Positions 1-9,074 are shown, numbered from the stretch's first letter. The stretch is DNA of 64,000 nt from Chryseosolibacter histidinae (GCF_018598225.1 NZ_JAHESF010000027.1:30508-94507), one strand, 5' to 3'. The notes: a model not told the origin generated them from the letters alone. Numbers and translations: made by a program.

Positions 1-731
1 GCGTAAACCTTGTTGTTGAAGCGGGTTACCGACGTTGCTGCTATGGCGAAGTCACCGGTGTCAGTCCGCTTCCAGTTGTTGAAGTCGAGCAGGTTAGCAT
101 TAAGGTTGCCGGCCATCACACCTTTTTCGGTGGCCAGAAAAATGCTGTCGTTATAAAAAGTGCTTTCAAAGATCTTCAATACTTTGCCGGTGGCGTCCAG
201 GTCTCTCCAGGTTTCCCTCAGCTCGAGCAGCTTCAGGTCGAATACCACCACGCCAAAGTCGGCGGAGAGATAAGCGAGGTCGCCAAGGATGGCAATGTGA
301 TGGATGGTTTTTGATCCTGTGATCAGCTGCGAAGTTTTGAGGCGATTAAAATTCCTGACAGTATTATCCCTGATGATGTCCAGGTTGCCATCGGCATACG
401 CTATCAGAAGTTGCTTGCGGGCAGCGTCATAAGCGATGTGTGTGATGCCGGTGCCACTTAAACCATTCAGTGTGTTGTAAGTGGCAATGCTGTTGTCTTC
501 ACGGTCAAGCACCAGGATGCCACTTTCTGATGCACCGAAGATCAGTTGATCTGCGGTAGCAATACTGTTGATGGTGTTGTAAGAGAGGTGCAGGCGCCAG
601 GTGTTGAGGGGGATTGTTGATTGAGCCTGGAGGTGAGAAGGAATAAGGAGTAAGGAGTAAGAAGTAAGGAGGAAAATGCAAGAAGTCAGAAGCCAGGAGC
701 CAGGAGTCAGGAGGGGGCAGGGGAGGTTCAT
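1..731 (-). CDS. porZ: PorZ-like beta-propeller protein of the type IX secretion system (N-terminal part, cut by window edge)
   Basis: The minus frame is open from an ATG at 731 (overlapping the tdk stop as ATGA) to the window edge, about 243 codons. After a hydrophobic leader ending near LQAQS, the protein reads WRLHLSYNTIN, then a GLSGTGITHIAYD segment and FGVVVFDLKLLELRETW. This is the pattern of the first propeller blades of PorZ/two-component-regulator-like propellers. PorZ is a surface part of the T9SS attachment complex, thought to supply A-LPS to the sortase. The C-terminal part, including its own sorting signal, lies outside. Oddly, the signal peptide (residues about 1-38) is encoded entirely by an AGGAGTAAG-type low-complexity repeat. 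Family assignment is by pattern recognition of the N-terminal blades; another propeller protein is possible. Confidence 0.72.
   Translation of the reverse strand, partial: MNLPCPLLTPGSWLLTSCIFLLTSYSLLLIPSHLQAQSTIPLNTWRLHLSYNTINSIATADQLIFGASESGILVLDREDNSIATYNTLNGLSGTGITHIAYDAARKQLLIAYADGNLDIIRDNTVRNFNRLKTSQLITGSKTIHHIAILGDLAYLSADFGVVVFDLKLLELRETWRDLDATGKVLKIFESTFYNDSIFLATEKGVMAGNLNANLLDFNNWKRTDTGDFAIAATSVTRFNNKVY
629..728. repeat. AGGAGTAAG/GAAGTCAGGAG phrase repeat, coding for the PorZ leader
   Basis: Degenerate tandem of roughly 7-mers (aaggagtaagg, aagtcagaagccagg). The same 'dialect' reappears at 59459-59527. Here it is read through as the signal peptide of the PorZ gene. Confidence 0.75.
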
Positions 732-1324
732 TTCTTTCGATTTTTCATGCCTTCAAAAAAAGCTTTGCGGCTGCGGGCTTCGTATTGGCCTGATTCACCC
801 AGCATCACCTGTTGATCGTTGGGAGAGAGGCGGAAGGAGAAGGAGGCGAGCTCACCGGTTTGTGCGCAGATGGCGTGAACCTTGGTCACAAACTCGGCAA
901 TGGCCAGCAGGTTGGGCATAGGGCCGAAAGGTTTTCCTTCGAAGTCCATATCGAGCCCTGCTACGATCACTCTTTTTCCCTGGTTGGCAAGGGTGTTGCA
1001 GGTATCCACAATGGCGTCGTCAAAGAACTGTGCTTCATCGATGCCCACCACATCGCAGTCGCCGGCCAGCAGCAGCATGTCGTTGGCGAAGTTCACAGGT
1101 GTTGAGCGGATGGCGGTCTCGTTATGCGAAACGATCTTGATGTCGTGATACCGTTTATCGATCACCGGTTTGAAGATCTCTACCTTTTGTTTGGCGATGA
1201 TGGCGCGGTTGAGCCGGCGGATCAGCTCTTCTGTTTTGCCGGAGAACATGCAGCCGCAGATCACTTCTATCCAACCGGCGCGCTCCTGGTGCGGCTTGCC
1301 TCCAAAATTGGGTTCAATAAACAT
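728..1324 (-). CDS. tdk: Thymidine kinase (type II)
   Basis: 198 residues, the usual length for bacterial type II thymidine kinase, which phosphorylates thymidine to dTMP in pyrimidine salvage. The P-loop GCMFSGKT lies at residues 24-31 and the catalytic DEAQFF at 96-101 (Glu97). The lasso/zinc region keeps CAQTGE, but the usual last CxxC is replaced (YEARSRKAF where YEARCRxC is typical), so the structural zinc is probably partly or fully lost. The stop codon overlaps the porZ start (ATGA), suggesting translational coupling. Confidence 0.95.
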   Translation of the reverse strand: MFIEPNFGGKPHQERAGWIEVICGCMFSGKTEELIRRLNRAIIAKQKVEIFKPVIDKRYHDIKIVSHNETAIRSTPVNFANDMLLLAGDCDVVGIDEAQFFDDAIVDTCNTLANQGKRVIVAGLDMDFEGKPFGPMPNLLAIAEFVTKVHAICAQTGELASFSFRLSPNDQQVMLGESGQYEARSRKAFFEGMKNRKK

Positions 1325-1385
1325 GGTGCAAAATACCGTCTCTGCCGCCTACAATCAACCCGTACGGAGAGATTTCGGGGCTGTA

Positions 1386-1712
1386 TTATGGCATGGCATA
1401 GTTGATGTGCGGAAGCTTGTATTCGTCCGGAACAACGATTTTAACGTCGCCGGTGATTACGGCCTGGCAGGCGAGGCGTTCTGTGTTCTTCAGGGCGCCC
1501 ATGTTGCGGTATTTTTGCTCGGCCGCAGTAACTGGTATGAAATTTTCTGCTCCTTCCGCAATGATTGCCTTACAGGTAGTGCAGCGCCCCTTTCCCCCGC
1601 AGGAATGCATCCAGTCGAGCTGGTGGTCGTGGAGATGGCGCAGCAGTGTTTTTGACAGGTCGGTCACTTCCAGTGTCTTTTCGGCCCAATTGGCAATCAC
1701 GATCCGCGCCAT
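1386..1712 (-). CDS. 2Fe-2S ferredoxin
   Basis: 108 residues counted from the ATG at 1712 (MARIVIANW). The longer upstream open frame runs into the divergent neighbour, so I reject it. The cluster ligands are visible as CGGKGRCTTC plus a later Cys in RLACQ. The CX5CX2C spacing is that of adrenodoxin-type rather than plant-type ferredoxins. Likely a soluble electron carrier; its partner is not identifiable from context. It is transcribed divergently from the gene at 1798 across an AT-rich 85-bp gap that should hold both promoters. Confidence 0.88.
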   Translation of the reverse strand: MARIVIANWAEKTLEVTDLSKTLLRHLHDHQLDWMHSCGGKGRCTTCKAIIAEGAENFIPVTAAEQKYRNMGALKNTERLACQAVITGDVKIVVPDEYKLPHINYAMP

Positions 1713-1797
1713 GTTTACGTTATTTAAATGTTTACATTGGGTCAAAAAACCTAACTTTATAACGCCAAATAAGTTATTAATCTGATACCTGCAACGT

Positions 1798-2835
1798 ATG
1801 GACGAAAAGATTAGCCTGGAAGCAATAGCCCAGTATGGAGATGCGTATGCCGATAAGGTTCTGAAAGCTTTTTTTTCCTCGAAAGAGAAAATAACGGGGC
1901 CGGAGATCTTAACGCTCTGCAATGTGCAGCAGGTGAACCTGTTCGTGATCCGTGAGCTGTTCAAAGCCTGGAGAGAAGAAACCCGCAAGCAGAAAAGCAT
2001 CTATTTCGATAACGGTAACCCTGAGGTAAAAGAGGCCCTCAATACCTACATGACCGTGCTCTCCAACCACATCTCTGTAGACCGCGCCAACTTTGCTCCA
2101 CTGCTGAAAAAGGCCGTCAGCCAAACCCTGCTGGCAATCTTCAATCCTTACGATTTTTTTTCCATGCTCATTGTCGGTAAAGAAAACCGGCTCGAGGTAA
2201 GCGCTTTTCGCGAAGAGATCAAATACCTGAAAGTGAACAAGGCACCGCTGGAACGCATGCTTCACAAGCTGGAGGAAAAGAATACCACCGAGATCCAGGG
2301 CAACGAAGCTTTTGCCGTGCTCGACCAGATCCTTGAAGAAGTGAACTTCACACCCGAAGACCTCGACGATTATATTGCCAGATTCTCGCAGGTAGTTCCG
2401 CTCGATCCGGCGTCATTCTTCTCGTCCAAAGCGCCTGAACCCGTCAGGCAGCCCGAAGAACCTCGGTCGCTTTTTTCAGAGCCCGTGGTGCGTGAGAACA
2501 AACCGATGTCTGAAAAGAAGGTGCCCGTGCATGAAACGAAGACAGAGCCAACGCTCAACGAAAGAATGAACAAGGTGAAGCAACCCGAAGTGATCGACAG
2601 CTTCCGGAAGATCGCCAGGATCAAAGATAACCTCAGCATCAACCAGAAGTTCATGTTCACCAAAGTGCTCTTCTACGGCGACTTCGAATCATTCAGCCGC
2701 GCCATCGATGACCTCGACCAGCTGCCCGACATGAACGCCGCCCTTCACTACCTGGAGAAACACTCCTCCACGTGGGATAGGGATAGCAAAGAGTTTCATG
2801 AGTTTATGGAGATGGTTGAAAAGAGATTTAGTTGA
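1798..2835 (+). CDS. Conserved hypothetical protein, predicted alpha-helical
   Basis: 345 residues, no signal peptide or membrane segment. The N-terminal about 190 residues are rich in amphipathic helices (ILTLCNVQQVNLFVIRELFKAW). A charged, proline-rich linker follows (about 205-255, with PEPVRQPEEP), then a compact C-terminal helical segment (about 260-345, KFMFTKVLFYGDFESF). This layout of cytoplasmic helical domain, acidic linker and small C-terminal domain recurs in Bacteroidota proteins of unknown function. I do not recognise a family with a known role. Divergent from the ferredoxin gene. Confidence 0.75.
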   Translation: MDEKISLEAIAQYGDAYADKVLKAFFSSKEKITGPEILTLCNVQQVNLFVIRELFKAWREETRKQKSIYFDNGNPEVKEALNTYMTVLSNHISVDRANFAPLLKKAVSQTLLAIFNPYDFFSMLIVGKENRLEVSAFREEIKYLKVNKAPLERMLHKLEEKNTTEIQGNEAFAVLDQILEEVNFTPEDLDDYIARFSQVVPLDPASFFSSKAPEPVRQPEEPRSLFSEPVVRENKPMSEKKVPVHETKTEPTLNERMNKVKQPEVIDSFRKIARIKDNLSINQKFMFTKVLFYGDFESFSRAIDDLDQLPDMNAALHYLEKHSSTWDRDSKEFHEFMEMVEKRFS

Positions 2836-2905
2836 CGTGACGGTTGTCTGTAGTTCACGATAAAAAATTGAATATTATTGTGTATATTATTTGAAAATTG
2901 ATGAT

Positions 2906-3085
2906 ATGAGGAAGGATAAAGTGCTAGAAACGGTAAATGATCTTCCACAGGAGTTCGAGTTAGAAGATCTTATTGAACGACTTCTTTTCGTCGAGAAAGT
3001 GGAAAAAGGTATTAAACAAATGAGTGAAGGCAGGACTTTAACACATGATCAGGTAAAGAACAACATAAAAGAATGGCGGAAATAG
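2906..3085 (+). CDS. Antitoxin of a ParE/RelE-type pair
   Basis: About 59 residues from the ATG at 2906; a TTG start at 2891 would add five residues. Small, charged, with the C-terminal pattern MSEGRTLTHDQVKNNIKEW typical of the toxin-wrapping tail of short ParD/RelB-like antitoxins in Bacteroidota. Its 3' end overlaps the toxin gene by 13 bp, the usual arrangement for coupled translation. Expected to neutralise the downstream toxin and repress their shared promoter. Family is inferred mainly from size and partner. Confidence 0.75.
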   Translation: MRKDKVLETVNDLPQEFELEDLIERLLFVEKVEKGIKQMSEGRTLTHDQVKNNIKEWRK

Positions 3086-3357
3086 TATGGACGGAGTTTG
3101 CATTACAGGATTTGAAGTCCATTCATGAGTACATTTCAAGGGATTCACAATTCTATGCAGACCGGTTCATTGATAAGATAATCGACAGAGTAGAACAACT
3201 GATTGATTTCCCAAATTCAGGAAGGATAGTTCCAGAATTTGCTCAGGATTCACTCAGAGAATTGATCGAAGGGCATTACAGGATCGTTTATAATCTTTCG
3301 CCAGTAGAAGAAGTAACAATACTCCGCATTCACCACTCTGCCAGACTCTTGAAATAA
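3073..3357 (+). CDS. ParE/RelE-family toxin
   Basis: 94 residues with the plasmid-stabilisation fold pattern: IVWTEFALQDLKSIHEYIS at the N-terminus, a helix ending IDFPNSGRIVPEF, then a beta strand with RELIEGHYRIVYNL and LRIHHSARLL at the end. The FPxSGRxVPE...R.L..G.YRI.Y order is characteristic of ParE-like toxins, which either poison gyrase or cut mRNA; the sequence does not say which. It overlaps the upstream antitoxin. The pair sits alone between housekeeping genes, consistent with a small mobile cassette. Confidence 0.88.
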   Translation: MAEIVWTEFALQDLKSIHEYISRDSQFYADRFIDKIIDRVEQLIDFPNSGRIVPEFAQDSLRELIEGHYRIVYNLSPVEEVTILRIHHSARLLK

Positions 3358-3393
3358 TGGGCTTAGTAGTCGCAATTCGTACCTCTTGCCTCC

Positions 3394-4668
3394 TCAAAGC
3401 CTCTGCAGCACCTGCATCCTGTGCGCATCCAGCTTCAGGAAAATAAATAGCAGTATTGTAAAGCCCCAGAGTGACGATCCGCCGTAGCTGAAGAATGGCA
3501 GGGGGATACCGATCACAGGGAACAGTCCCACCGTCATGCCGATGTTCACGGCAAAATGGAAAAAGAAAATGCAGGCCACGGAATAACCGTAAACACGGGC
3601 GAACCTGTTCTTCTGCCGTTCGGCAAGAAAGACAACGCGCAGCAGCAGCGCAATGAACAGCGCGATGGTGAAAAGGCTTCCGATCCAGCCATGTTCTTCG
3701 CCAATGGTACAGAAAATAAAATCGGTGCTTTGTTCCGGTACGAAGTTGAACTTGGTTTGCGTTCCCTCCAGGAATCCCTTTCCGAAAAAGCCACCGCTGC
3801 CGATAGCGATCTTAGATTGCGTAACGTTCCATCCATATCCCAGCGGATCAGAGTCCGGGTTCAGCATCGATACGATCCTTCGCTGATGGTGGTCTTCCAG
3901 CAGGTTGAAGACTATATCCACACTGCTGATCATCAAGACCAGGGCAATAGCTCCTGCCGTGATCAGGATCATGGTTTTTAACTTCTTCCGCCGGTTCATG
4001 AGAATGGCCACAGCCCAGATCACACCAATACCGATATACAGGATCCAGGTGTTCTCGACCAATAACGTAAGGATAAAAATGGCAGCTGCTCCCAGTCCTA
4101 TCAGGATCAGGAAGGGCGACATGCCTTCACGATAAAAAACGATGAGGAACACCAGGAACACCATGGCGGTACCGTAGTCTTTCTGAAGCAGGATCAGCAG
4201 CATCGGGGCGCCGATCAGCGCAAAGAGCACAGCCTGGTTTCGCAGGTTGTCCATCCTGAAGCCGATGGAGCCGATGAATTTGGCCACTACCAATACCGTG
4301 GCAAACTTGGCGAACTCGGAGGGCTGCACGCCAAACGATCCGATACCGAGCCATGCTTTGTTACCGCCCACTTCTTTACCGATGATCGGCACCAGCAGCA
4401 GCAAAAAAAGAATGAACCCGTAGATGATATAAGCGAAGGTCTCGTAGAACTGCCTGTCGATGATCAGGATGGCCGCCACCAGAATGCCCGAGGTGACAAT
4501 GAACATCAGCTGCCTTCCAGAGTTCAGGCTCAGGTCAAAGATCGATTGGTTCTCTCCCTGATGATAGGTAACGGCGAAAATATTCAGCCATCCCATAAAA
4601 ACGATAGCCATGTACAGTCCTACTGTAACCCAGTCTATCTTTTGCGTTATGTTTTGTTCCTGCCTCAA
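3394..4668 (-). CDS. rodA: Rod-shape SEDS glycosyltransferase RodA
   Basis: 424 residues, about 10-12 membrane segments, SEDS family. RodA polymerises lipid II during cell elongation together with a class B penicillin-binding protein. Hallmarks: the KAWLGIGSFGVQPSEFAK loop and the C-terminal PFFSYGGSS motif. Its start overlaps the mrdA stop by 4 bp (ATGA), so the pair is translationally coupled. It is the last gene of the mreB-mreC-mreD-mrdA-rodA cluster. Confidence 0.96.
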   Translation of the reverse strand: MRQEQNITQKIDWVTVGLYMAIVFMGWLNIFAVTYHQGENQSIFDLSLNSGRQLMFIVTSGILVAAILIIDRQFYETFAYIIYGFILFLLLLVPIIGKEVGGNKAWLGIGSFGVQPSEFAKFATVLVVAKFIGSIGFRMDNLRNQAVLFALIGAPMLLILLQKDYGTAMVFLVFLIVFYREGMSPFLILIGLGAAAIFILTLLVENTWILYIGIGVIWAVAILMNRRKKLKTMILITAGAIALVLMISSVDIVFNLLEDHHQRRIVSMLNPDSDPLGYGWNVTQSKIAIGSGGFFGKGFLEGTQTKFNFVPEQSTDFIFCTIGEEHGWIGSLFTIALFIALLLRVVFLAERQKNRFARVYGYSVACIFFFHFAVNIGMTVGLFPVIGIPLPFFSYGGSSLWGFTILLFIFLKLDAHRMQVLQRL

Positions 4669-6497
4669 TCTAAAAACTTCCCCCGTTTAACATATTCTTC
4701 GATGTGAGGCCGTTTGGTCTCTCCATACAGATATTTTTCGATCATCAAGCTCGCGATAGAGGCAGCCGCACGTGCGCCCTGTCCTGAGAATTCAACGTAA
4801 ACCGATACCGCTATCTGCGGGTTTTCTTTGGGCGCATAGGCGATGAATACTGAGTGGTCTGGCCTTGCCTGGCGCATGGTTCGTGCATCGTTTTGAACGG
4901 AACCCGTTTTGCCACACACAACAATGTCTTTCAGGCTGGCGCGGAATTGTCCTGTGCCTGAGCGCACCACCTCTTCCATGGCGTCTGCGGCGATAGCAAA
5001 GTTCTCGGGGTCGATGGTGGTGTAATGTTTCTCCAGGTACTGCGGCAGGGGCTTGCCCGAGTCGCCGATCGATTTCACCAGGTGAGGTATGATGTAATAA
5101 CCTTTGTTGGCAACCGTGGCTGCGAAGTTGGCCATCTGCAACGGCACTACAAGATTTTCACCCTCGCCGATAGCAATGGAGTAGATGTTGGAGAACTTCC
5201 ACGGCCTGCCGCCATAAGCCCGGTCGTAAAACGCAGGTGACGGCATCAGTCCGCCTTTTTCGTTGGGGAGGTCTATGCCGAGCGGTTTGCCAAAGCCGAA
5301 GCTTGTGATGTGCCGGTTCCATTCCGCCAGCCCGATGCGGGTATCGTCAAACGGATTGTTTGATTTTCCCTGGTTCAACATTCTGCGGAGCACATTGTGA
5401 AAGTAAGGGTTGCAAGAGTTGGTGATGGCACCGCGCAGGTCTTCATTGGAATGCGGACCGTGACAGCCGATGATCGACCGGTCGCACGGAACGCGTGTTT
5501 CTGGTGTGATCACCTTTTCCTGCAGCGCCACCATAGCCTGGGCAACCTTGAAAATGGAACCGGGCCTGTACTGCGCCATCAAAGGCCTGTTAAAAAGCGG
5601 CTTGTTCGTATCGTTGCTGATCAGCGCAAAGTTCTGGCTGTAATTCTTGCCGGTGAGTTTGGTGGGGTCATACGAAGGTCCTGACACCATGGCAAGGATC
5701 TCTCCCGAAGAGGGCTCGATGCAGATGATACTTCCTGCCTTGCCTTCCATCAGGTACTCGCCATATTCCTGCAGCTCGATGCTCACGGTGGTGGTCAGGT
5801 TCTTGCCAGGAACCGCCAGCACATCGGCCTTGCCACCATCGAATGAACCCTGTACAATGCCGTCCACATCGCGCAGCAAATAGCGCACGCCTCCCCTGCC
5901 GCGAAGCGAATCTTCATAAAACGCTTCAATTCCGCTCTGGCCAATATAGTCGCCCTGGCGGTAAATGCCCTTGTCATCTTTGTCGAGGCGTTGTTTGGAG
6001 ATCTCGCTCACATATCCCAGCGCGTTGGCCATGGCTTTAGACCGGTAAGCTCTTGTGCTACGGGCCTGGATGTAGAAGCCGGGAAATTCGTCGATGCGAT
6101 CCTGGATCCTGGCAAAGTCAAGCTCCGAGAGCTTTGAAATAAAAACGGTGGGTTTAACCGGTGAGTATTCACGTTTGGCCTTCAGGTCCTTGAACAATTG
6201 TTTCAGCTCCTGGCGGGTTTTGGAGAACACATCGCAGAAGGCAGCGGTGTCTAGGTTCTTCACCTCGTTCTTCACGATCTGGAGGTCGAACTCCGGCGTG
6301 TTGTAAACGATCAGCTTGCCGTTGCGATCGTAGATGAGTCCCCTGATGGGGTAATCAACTTTCGGAAGAATGGCATTACTGTCTGCCAGCTCGCGGTACT
6401 TACTGTCTATCACCTGGATGAAGAACAGCTTGATCAGGAAGATGATCCCGACCACAATAAATGTCAACTGTATAATTTCTTTTCTGCCCTCGTTCAT
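4665..6497 (-). CDS. mrdA: Penicillin-binding protein 2 (elongation transpeptidase)
   Basis: 610 residues with one N-terminal membrane anchor (about 8-28), a dimerisation region with YPIRGLIYDRNG, and a transpeptidase domain. Active-site motifs: SIFK at 314-317 (nucleophile Ser314), SCN at 361-363, and KTG at 530-532. It cross-links peptidoglycan in lateral wall synthesis as the partner of RodA, whose gene overlaps it by 4 bp. A 59-bp gap separates it from mreD. Confidence 0.96.
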   Translation of the reverse strand: MNEGRKEIIQLTFIVVGIIFLIKLFFIQVIDSKYRELADSNAILPKVDYPIRGLIYDRNGKLIVYNTPEFDLQIVKNEVKNLDTAAFCDVFSKTRQELKQLFKDLKAKREYSPVKPTVFISKLSELDFARIQDRIDEFPGFYIQARSTRAYRSKAMANALGYVSEISKQRLDKDDKGIYRQGDYIGQSGIEAFYEDSLRGRGGVRYLLRDVDGIVQGSFDGGKADVLAVPGKNLTTTVSIELQEYGEYLMEGKAGSIICIEPSSGEILAMVSGPSYDPTKLTGKNYSQNFALISNDTNKPLFNRPLMAQYRPGSIFKVAQAMVALQEKVITPETRVPCDRSIIGCHGPHSNEDLRGAITNSCNPYFHNVLRRMLNQGKSNNPFDDTRIGLAEWNRHITSFGFGKPLGIDLPNEKGGLMPSPAFYDRAYGGRPWKFSNIYSIAIGEGENLVVPLQMANFAATVANKGYYIIPHLVKSIGDSGKPLPQYLEKHYTTIDPENFAIAADAMEEVVRSGTGQFRASLKDIVVCGKTGSVQNDARTMRQARPDHSVFIAYAPKENPQIAVSVYVEFSGQGARAAASIASLMIEKYLYGETKRPHIEEYVKRGKFLD

Positions 6498-6556
6498 AAT
6501 GAGCGCGCTTTAATCATAACCACCAACAGACAGATGGTTAAGTTAGTTTAAAAAAT

Positions 6557-7072
6557 CTACCGGTATCTGCTACTTGGGAAGAGGTACTGTACGATCACCG
6601 TTACCAGGGAGGTGAACAGGGTGCTCGTAACCACTTTCCAGAGTGTGAACCAAAACATGCCGAATCCGCCAGCTTCAATAAAAAACAGAACGGAGTGATG
6701 CAAAAACACCATGGGGATGGTGTACACTACAAACCATTGCATACCATGGGTGGCAATGGAGGGGGTATCGTTGCTGTCATATCCGCCCTGGGGCGTGATT
6801 AAAGATAACCAATAATTGCGTACGTACATCACCAGCACGCAGGCAAAAGCATGCAGGCCGAGACTGTCGTAGAACATATCGATCACAAATCCCATGAGGA
6901 AACCCGCAGCCATCAGCACCAACGGATTGGATTCTACGGGCAGGAAAAAAAGGTAAGCCACGTAGAGAAAGCAGAAGGCCGTATTGAACAGCACAATGTT
7001 CTTCAGGATCAGCACCTGGTAGAACAGGTAGATGAAGAAGGCAATGCCCTGCATGATGATGTTCCTGTTCAT
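6557..7072 (-). CDS. mreD: Rod-shape determining protein MreD
   Basis: 171 residues, five or so hydrophobic segments, starting MNRNIIMQGIAFFIYLFYQ. Family sequence conservation is low. The call rests on size, hydrophobicity, the ..GFVIDMFYDSLGLHAFA pattern typical of Bacteroidota MreD, and position between mreC and mrdA. The 4-bp overlap with mreC indicates coupling. It is a membrane component of the elongasome. Confidence 0.9.
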   Translation of the reverse strand: MNRNIIMQGIAFFIYLFYQVLILKNIVLFNTAFCFLYVAYLFFLPVESNPLVLMAAGFLMGFVIDMFYDSLGLHAFACVLVMYVRNYWLSLITPQGGYDSNDTPSIATHGMQWFVVYTIPMVFLHHSVLFFIEAGGFGMFWFTLWKVVTSTLFTSLVTVIVQYLFPSSRYR

Positions 7073-7905
7073 CGGTTCGCCTCCTCCATAAAGGGTGTTT
7101 CAAGAGAATCCTGCTCGTGTTTGAGATGGCTTCTCACCACCTCCACGTAAGAGAGCTTCCGGAAGTCCTGCGAGAGCTTCACGGTCAGGTCGTAGAACAG
7201 TGTTTCGTTCTGTTTTACATCTTCGATGGTGCCCACCATCACACCTTCCGGGAAGATGGCGTTGTAAGCCGAGGTAACGATGGTATCGCCTTTCATGGGT
7301 GCCACGTGGCGGGGTACAAAATCAAGCTGCACATAATCTGGGTCGCGGCCGTTCCAGCTCACAGAGCCGAAGAAACCGGTGCGGGTCATCAGCACAGACA
7401 CCCGGTTGTCTTTGTGGAGGATAGACATCACCACGCTGTAGTGTTTCGAAACTGCCTTCACCTTGCCAACGGCGCCCAGGGGACTGATCACCGCCATGCC
7501 GGCAGCCACACTGTCTGCCGACCCTTTGTTGATGGTGAGGTAGTTGGTAGAACGGTTCACGGAGTTGTTCACTACTTTGGCGCTGATGAAATCGAATTGT
7601 TTGAGCCTTGCTGAATCGGTGATGGCAAAACTGGCGGTATCTTTCAACTGGTTGAACTGCTCGAGCTTGCTGCGCAGGTAAGCATTCTCTTCTGCCAGCG
7701 TGCTGTTGATGTTGCGCAGTAAAAAATATTCCCGCACGCCCTGCGATAAGGTGTTGAGGCTTGCAACGGTACTGTTCGACGAGTTAAAGAAACGTGCGCC
7801 CTGGTACTGATTGTTTTCGATGATCAGCCAGGCGCAAATAACTTCCAGGACTAAGAACGTGAAAAAGGCACGGTATTGGTAAAAGAACAGAAAGAGCCTC
7901 TCCAT
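7069..7905 (-). CDS. mreC: Rod-shape determining protein MreC
   Basis: 278 residues: an N-terminal membrane helix (about 8-28), a coiled-coil stretch around 60-95 (NSTLAEENAYLRSKLEQFN), then the beta-rich MreC domain with GAVGKVKAVSKHYSVV and FPEGVMVGTIEDV. A periplasmic scaffold linking MreB to the RodA/PBP2 complex. Four bases separate it from mreB and it overlaps mreD by 4 bp. Confidence 0.95.
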   Translation of the reverse strand: MERLFLFFYQYRAFFTFLVLEVICAWLIIENNQYQGARFFNSSNSTVASLNTLSQGVREYFLLRNINSTLAEENAYLRSKLEQFNQLKDTASFAITDSARLKQFDFISAKVVNNSVNRSTNYLTINKGSADSVAAGMAVISPLGAVGKVKAVSKHYSVVMSILHKDNRVSVLMTRTGFFGSVSWNGRDPDYVQLDFVPRHVAPMKGDTIVTSAYNAIFPEGVMVGTIEDVKQNETLFYDLTVKLSQDFRKLSYVEVVRSHLKHEQDSLETPFMEEANR

Positions 7906-7909
7906 GGAA

Positions 7910-8935
7910 TCAGGTCATCAATACAGCACGGAATTTTTCCAGATTTTTAAGCGCTGCACCGGTTCCTCTCACAACGGCCTTCAGCGGATCTTCTGCCACG
8001 TGGATGGGCAGCTTGGTCTTGAGGGCAAGGCGTTTGTCAAGCCCCCGCAGCAGCGCGCCTCCTCCGGTCAGATAGATACCGCGTTCATAGATATCGGCAG
8101 AAAGCTCCGGAGGTGATGTTTCCAAAGCCTTGAGCACAGCCTCTTCCAGTTTCGATACTGACTTGTCGAGGGCAAAAGCTACTTCTGAATAAGAGATCTT
8201 GATGGTCTTGGGAATACCCGTCATCAGGTCGCGGCCCCTGATCTCGTAATCTTCGGGTCCGTCATCCAGCTCCGTCAGGGCCGAGCCAACTTCGATCTTC
8301 ACTTTTTCGGCAGAGCGTTCGCCGATGAGCAGGTTGTGCTGGCGACGCATATAGTCAAGGATATCGCGGTTAAAGGTATCTCCGGCAACACGGATTGACT
8401 GGTCGCAGACAATGCCTGACAGGGCGATCACGGCGATGTCAGTGGTTCCTCCTCCGATGTCAACGATCATGTTACCCACCGGCATCTCGATGTCGATGCC
8501 TGTGCCAATAGCGGCAGCGATGGGTTCGTAGATCATGTATACCTCCTTAGCCCCGGCGTGCTCGGCAGAATCGCGCACAGCCCGCTTCTCCACCTCGGTG
8601 ATCCCTGATGGGATACAGATCACCATCCTGTATGACGGTGGGAACATACGCTTGCCGGTGTCGATCATTTTGATCAGTCCGCGGATCATCATCTCGGCAG
8701 CCTGGAAGTCGGCAATAACACCCTCTTTCAGCGGGCGGATGGTCTTGATGTGCTCATGGGTCTTCTCATGCATCTGCATAGCCTCTCTGCCAATAGCGAG
8801 CACTTTGTTGGCCTGCTTGTCGAGCGCAATGATGGAAGGTTCGTCTACTACGATCTTGTCCCGATAAATGATGAGTGTGTTTGCTGTGCCCAGGTCTATG
8901 GCAATGTCACTGGTGAAGAAGTCGAGGAATCCCAT
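7910..8935 (-). CDS. mreB: Rod-shape actin homologue MreB
   Basis: 341 residues, full length. The actin-fold ATPase motifs are present: IAIDLGTANTLI (phosphate 1), GNMIVDIGGGTTDIAVI (phosphate 2), and GIYLTGGGALLRG (adenosine). A cytoskeletal filament that positions elongation-mode wall synthesis. First gene of the mre/mrd cluster. Upstream on the minus strand, TAATTTCG (8977-8984) resembles a Bacteroidota -7 box. Confidence 0.98.
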   Translation of the reverse strand: MGFLDFFTSDIAIDLGTANTLIIYRDKIVVDEPSIIALDKQANKVLAIGREAMQMHEKTHEHIKTIRPLKEGVIADFQAAEMMIRGLIKMIDTGKRMFPPSYRMVICIPSGITEVEKRAVRDSAEHAGAKEVYMIYEPIAAAIGTGIDIEMPVGNMIVDIGGGTTDIAVIALSGIVCDQSIRVAGDTFNRDILDYMRRQHNLLIGERSAEKVKIEVGSALTELDDGPEDYEIRGRDLMTGIPKTIKISYSEVAFALDKSVSKLEEAVLKALETSPPELSADIYERGIYLTGGGALLRGLDKRLALKTKLPIHVAEDPLKAVVRGTGAALKNLEKFRAVLMT

Positions 8936-8976
8936 TGTGAGTTTAAGAGGCTTAAGTGAGTTAAAAAATTGATGGG

Positions 8977-8984
8977 CGAAATTA
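8977..8984 (-). promoter_or_regulatory. Possible -7 box of the mre operon
   Basis: Reads TAATTTCG on the minus strand, 7 of 8 matches to TAnnTTTG, 42 bp before the mreB ATG. No clear -33 TTTG at ideal spacing. Confidence 0.35.
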
Positions 8985-9042
8985 CATAAATATTGGATTG
9001 ATTCAGTAGTATAATCCAGCGAAAAAACTTACAAGGGGTTGG

Positions 9043-9074
9043 TAACACCCCCGTCCGTTATAACAGGGGTGTTA
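9043..9074. terminator. Inverted repeat between purH and mreB
   Basis: TAACACCCC (9043-9051) and GGGGTGTTA (9066-9074) form a perfect 9-bp stem with a 14-nt loop. There is no T run, so it is either an intrinsic hairpin after purH without a U-tract or an operator; it cannot be decided here. Confidence 0.4.

Noticed and set aside
676..921. Plus-strand ORF MQEVRSQEPGV...
   Set aside because: Translation of the repeat and the antisense of tdk; no protein character.
4127..4354. Various 60-110 codon frames antisense or out of frame to rodA, mrdA, mreC, purH and others
   Set aside because: Shadow frames of well-supported genes with no start context or homology.
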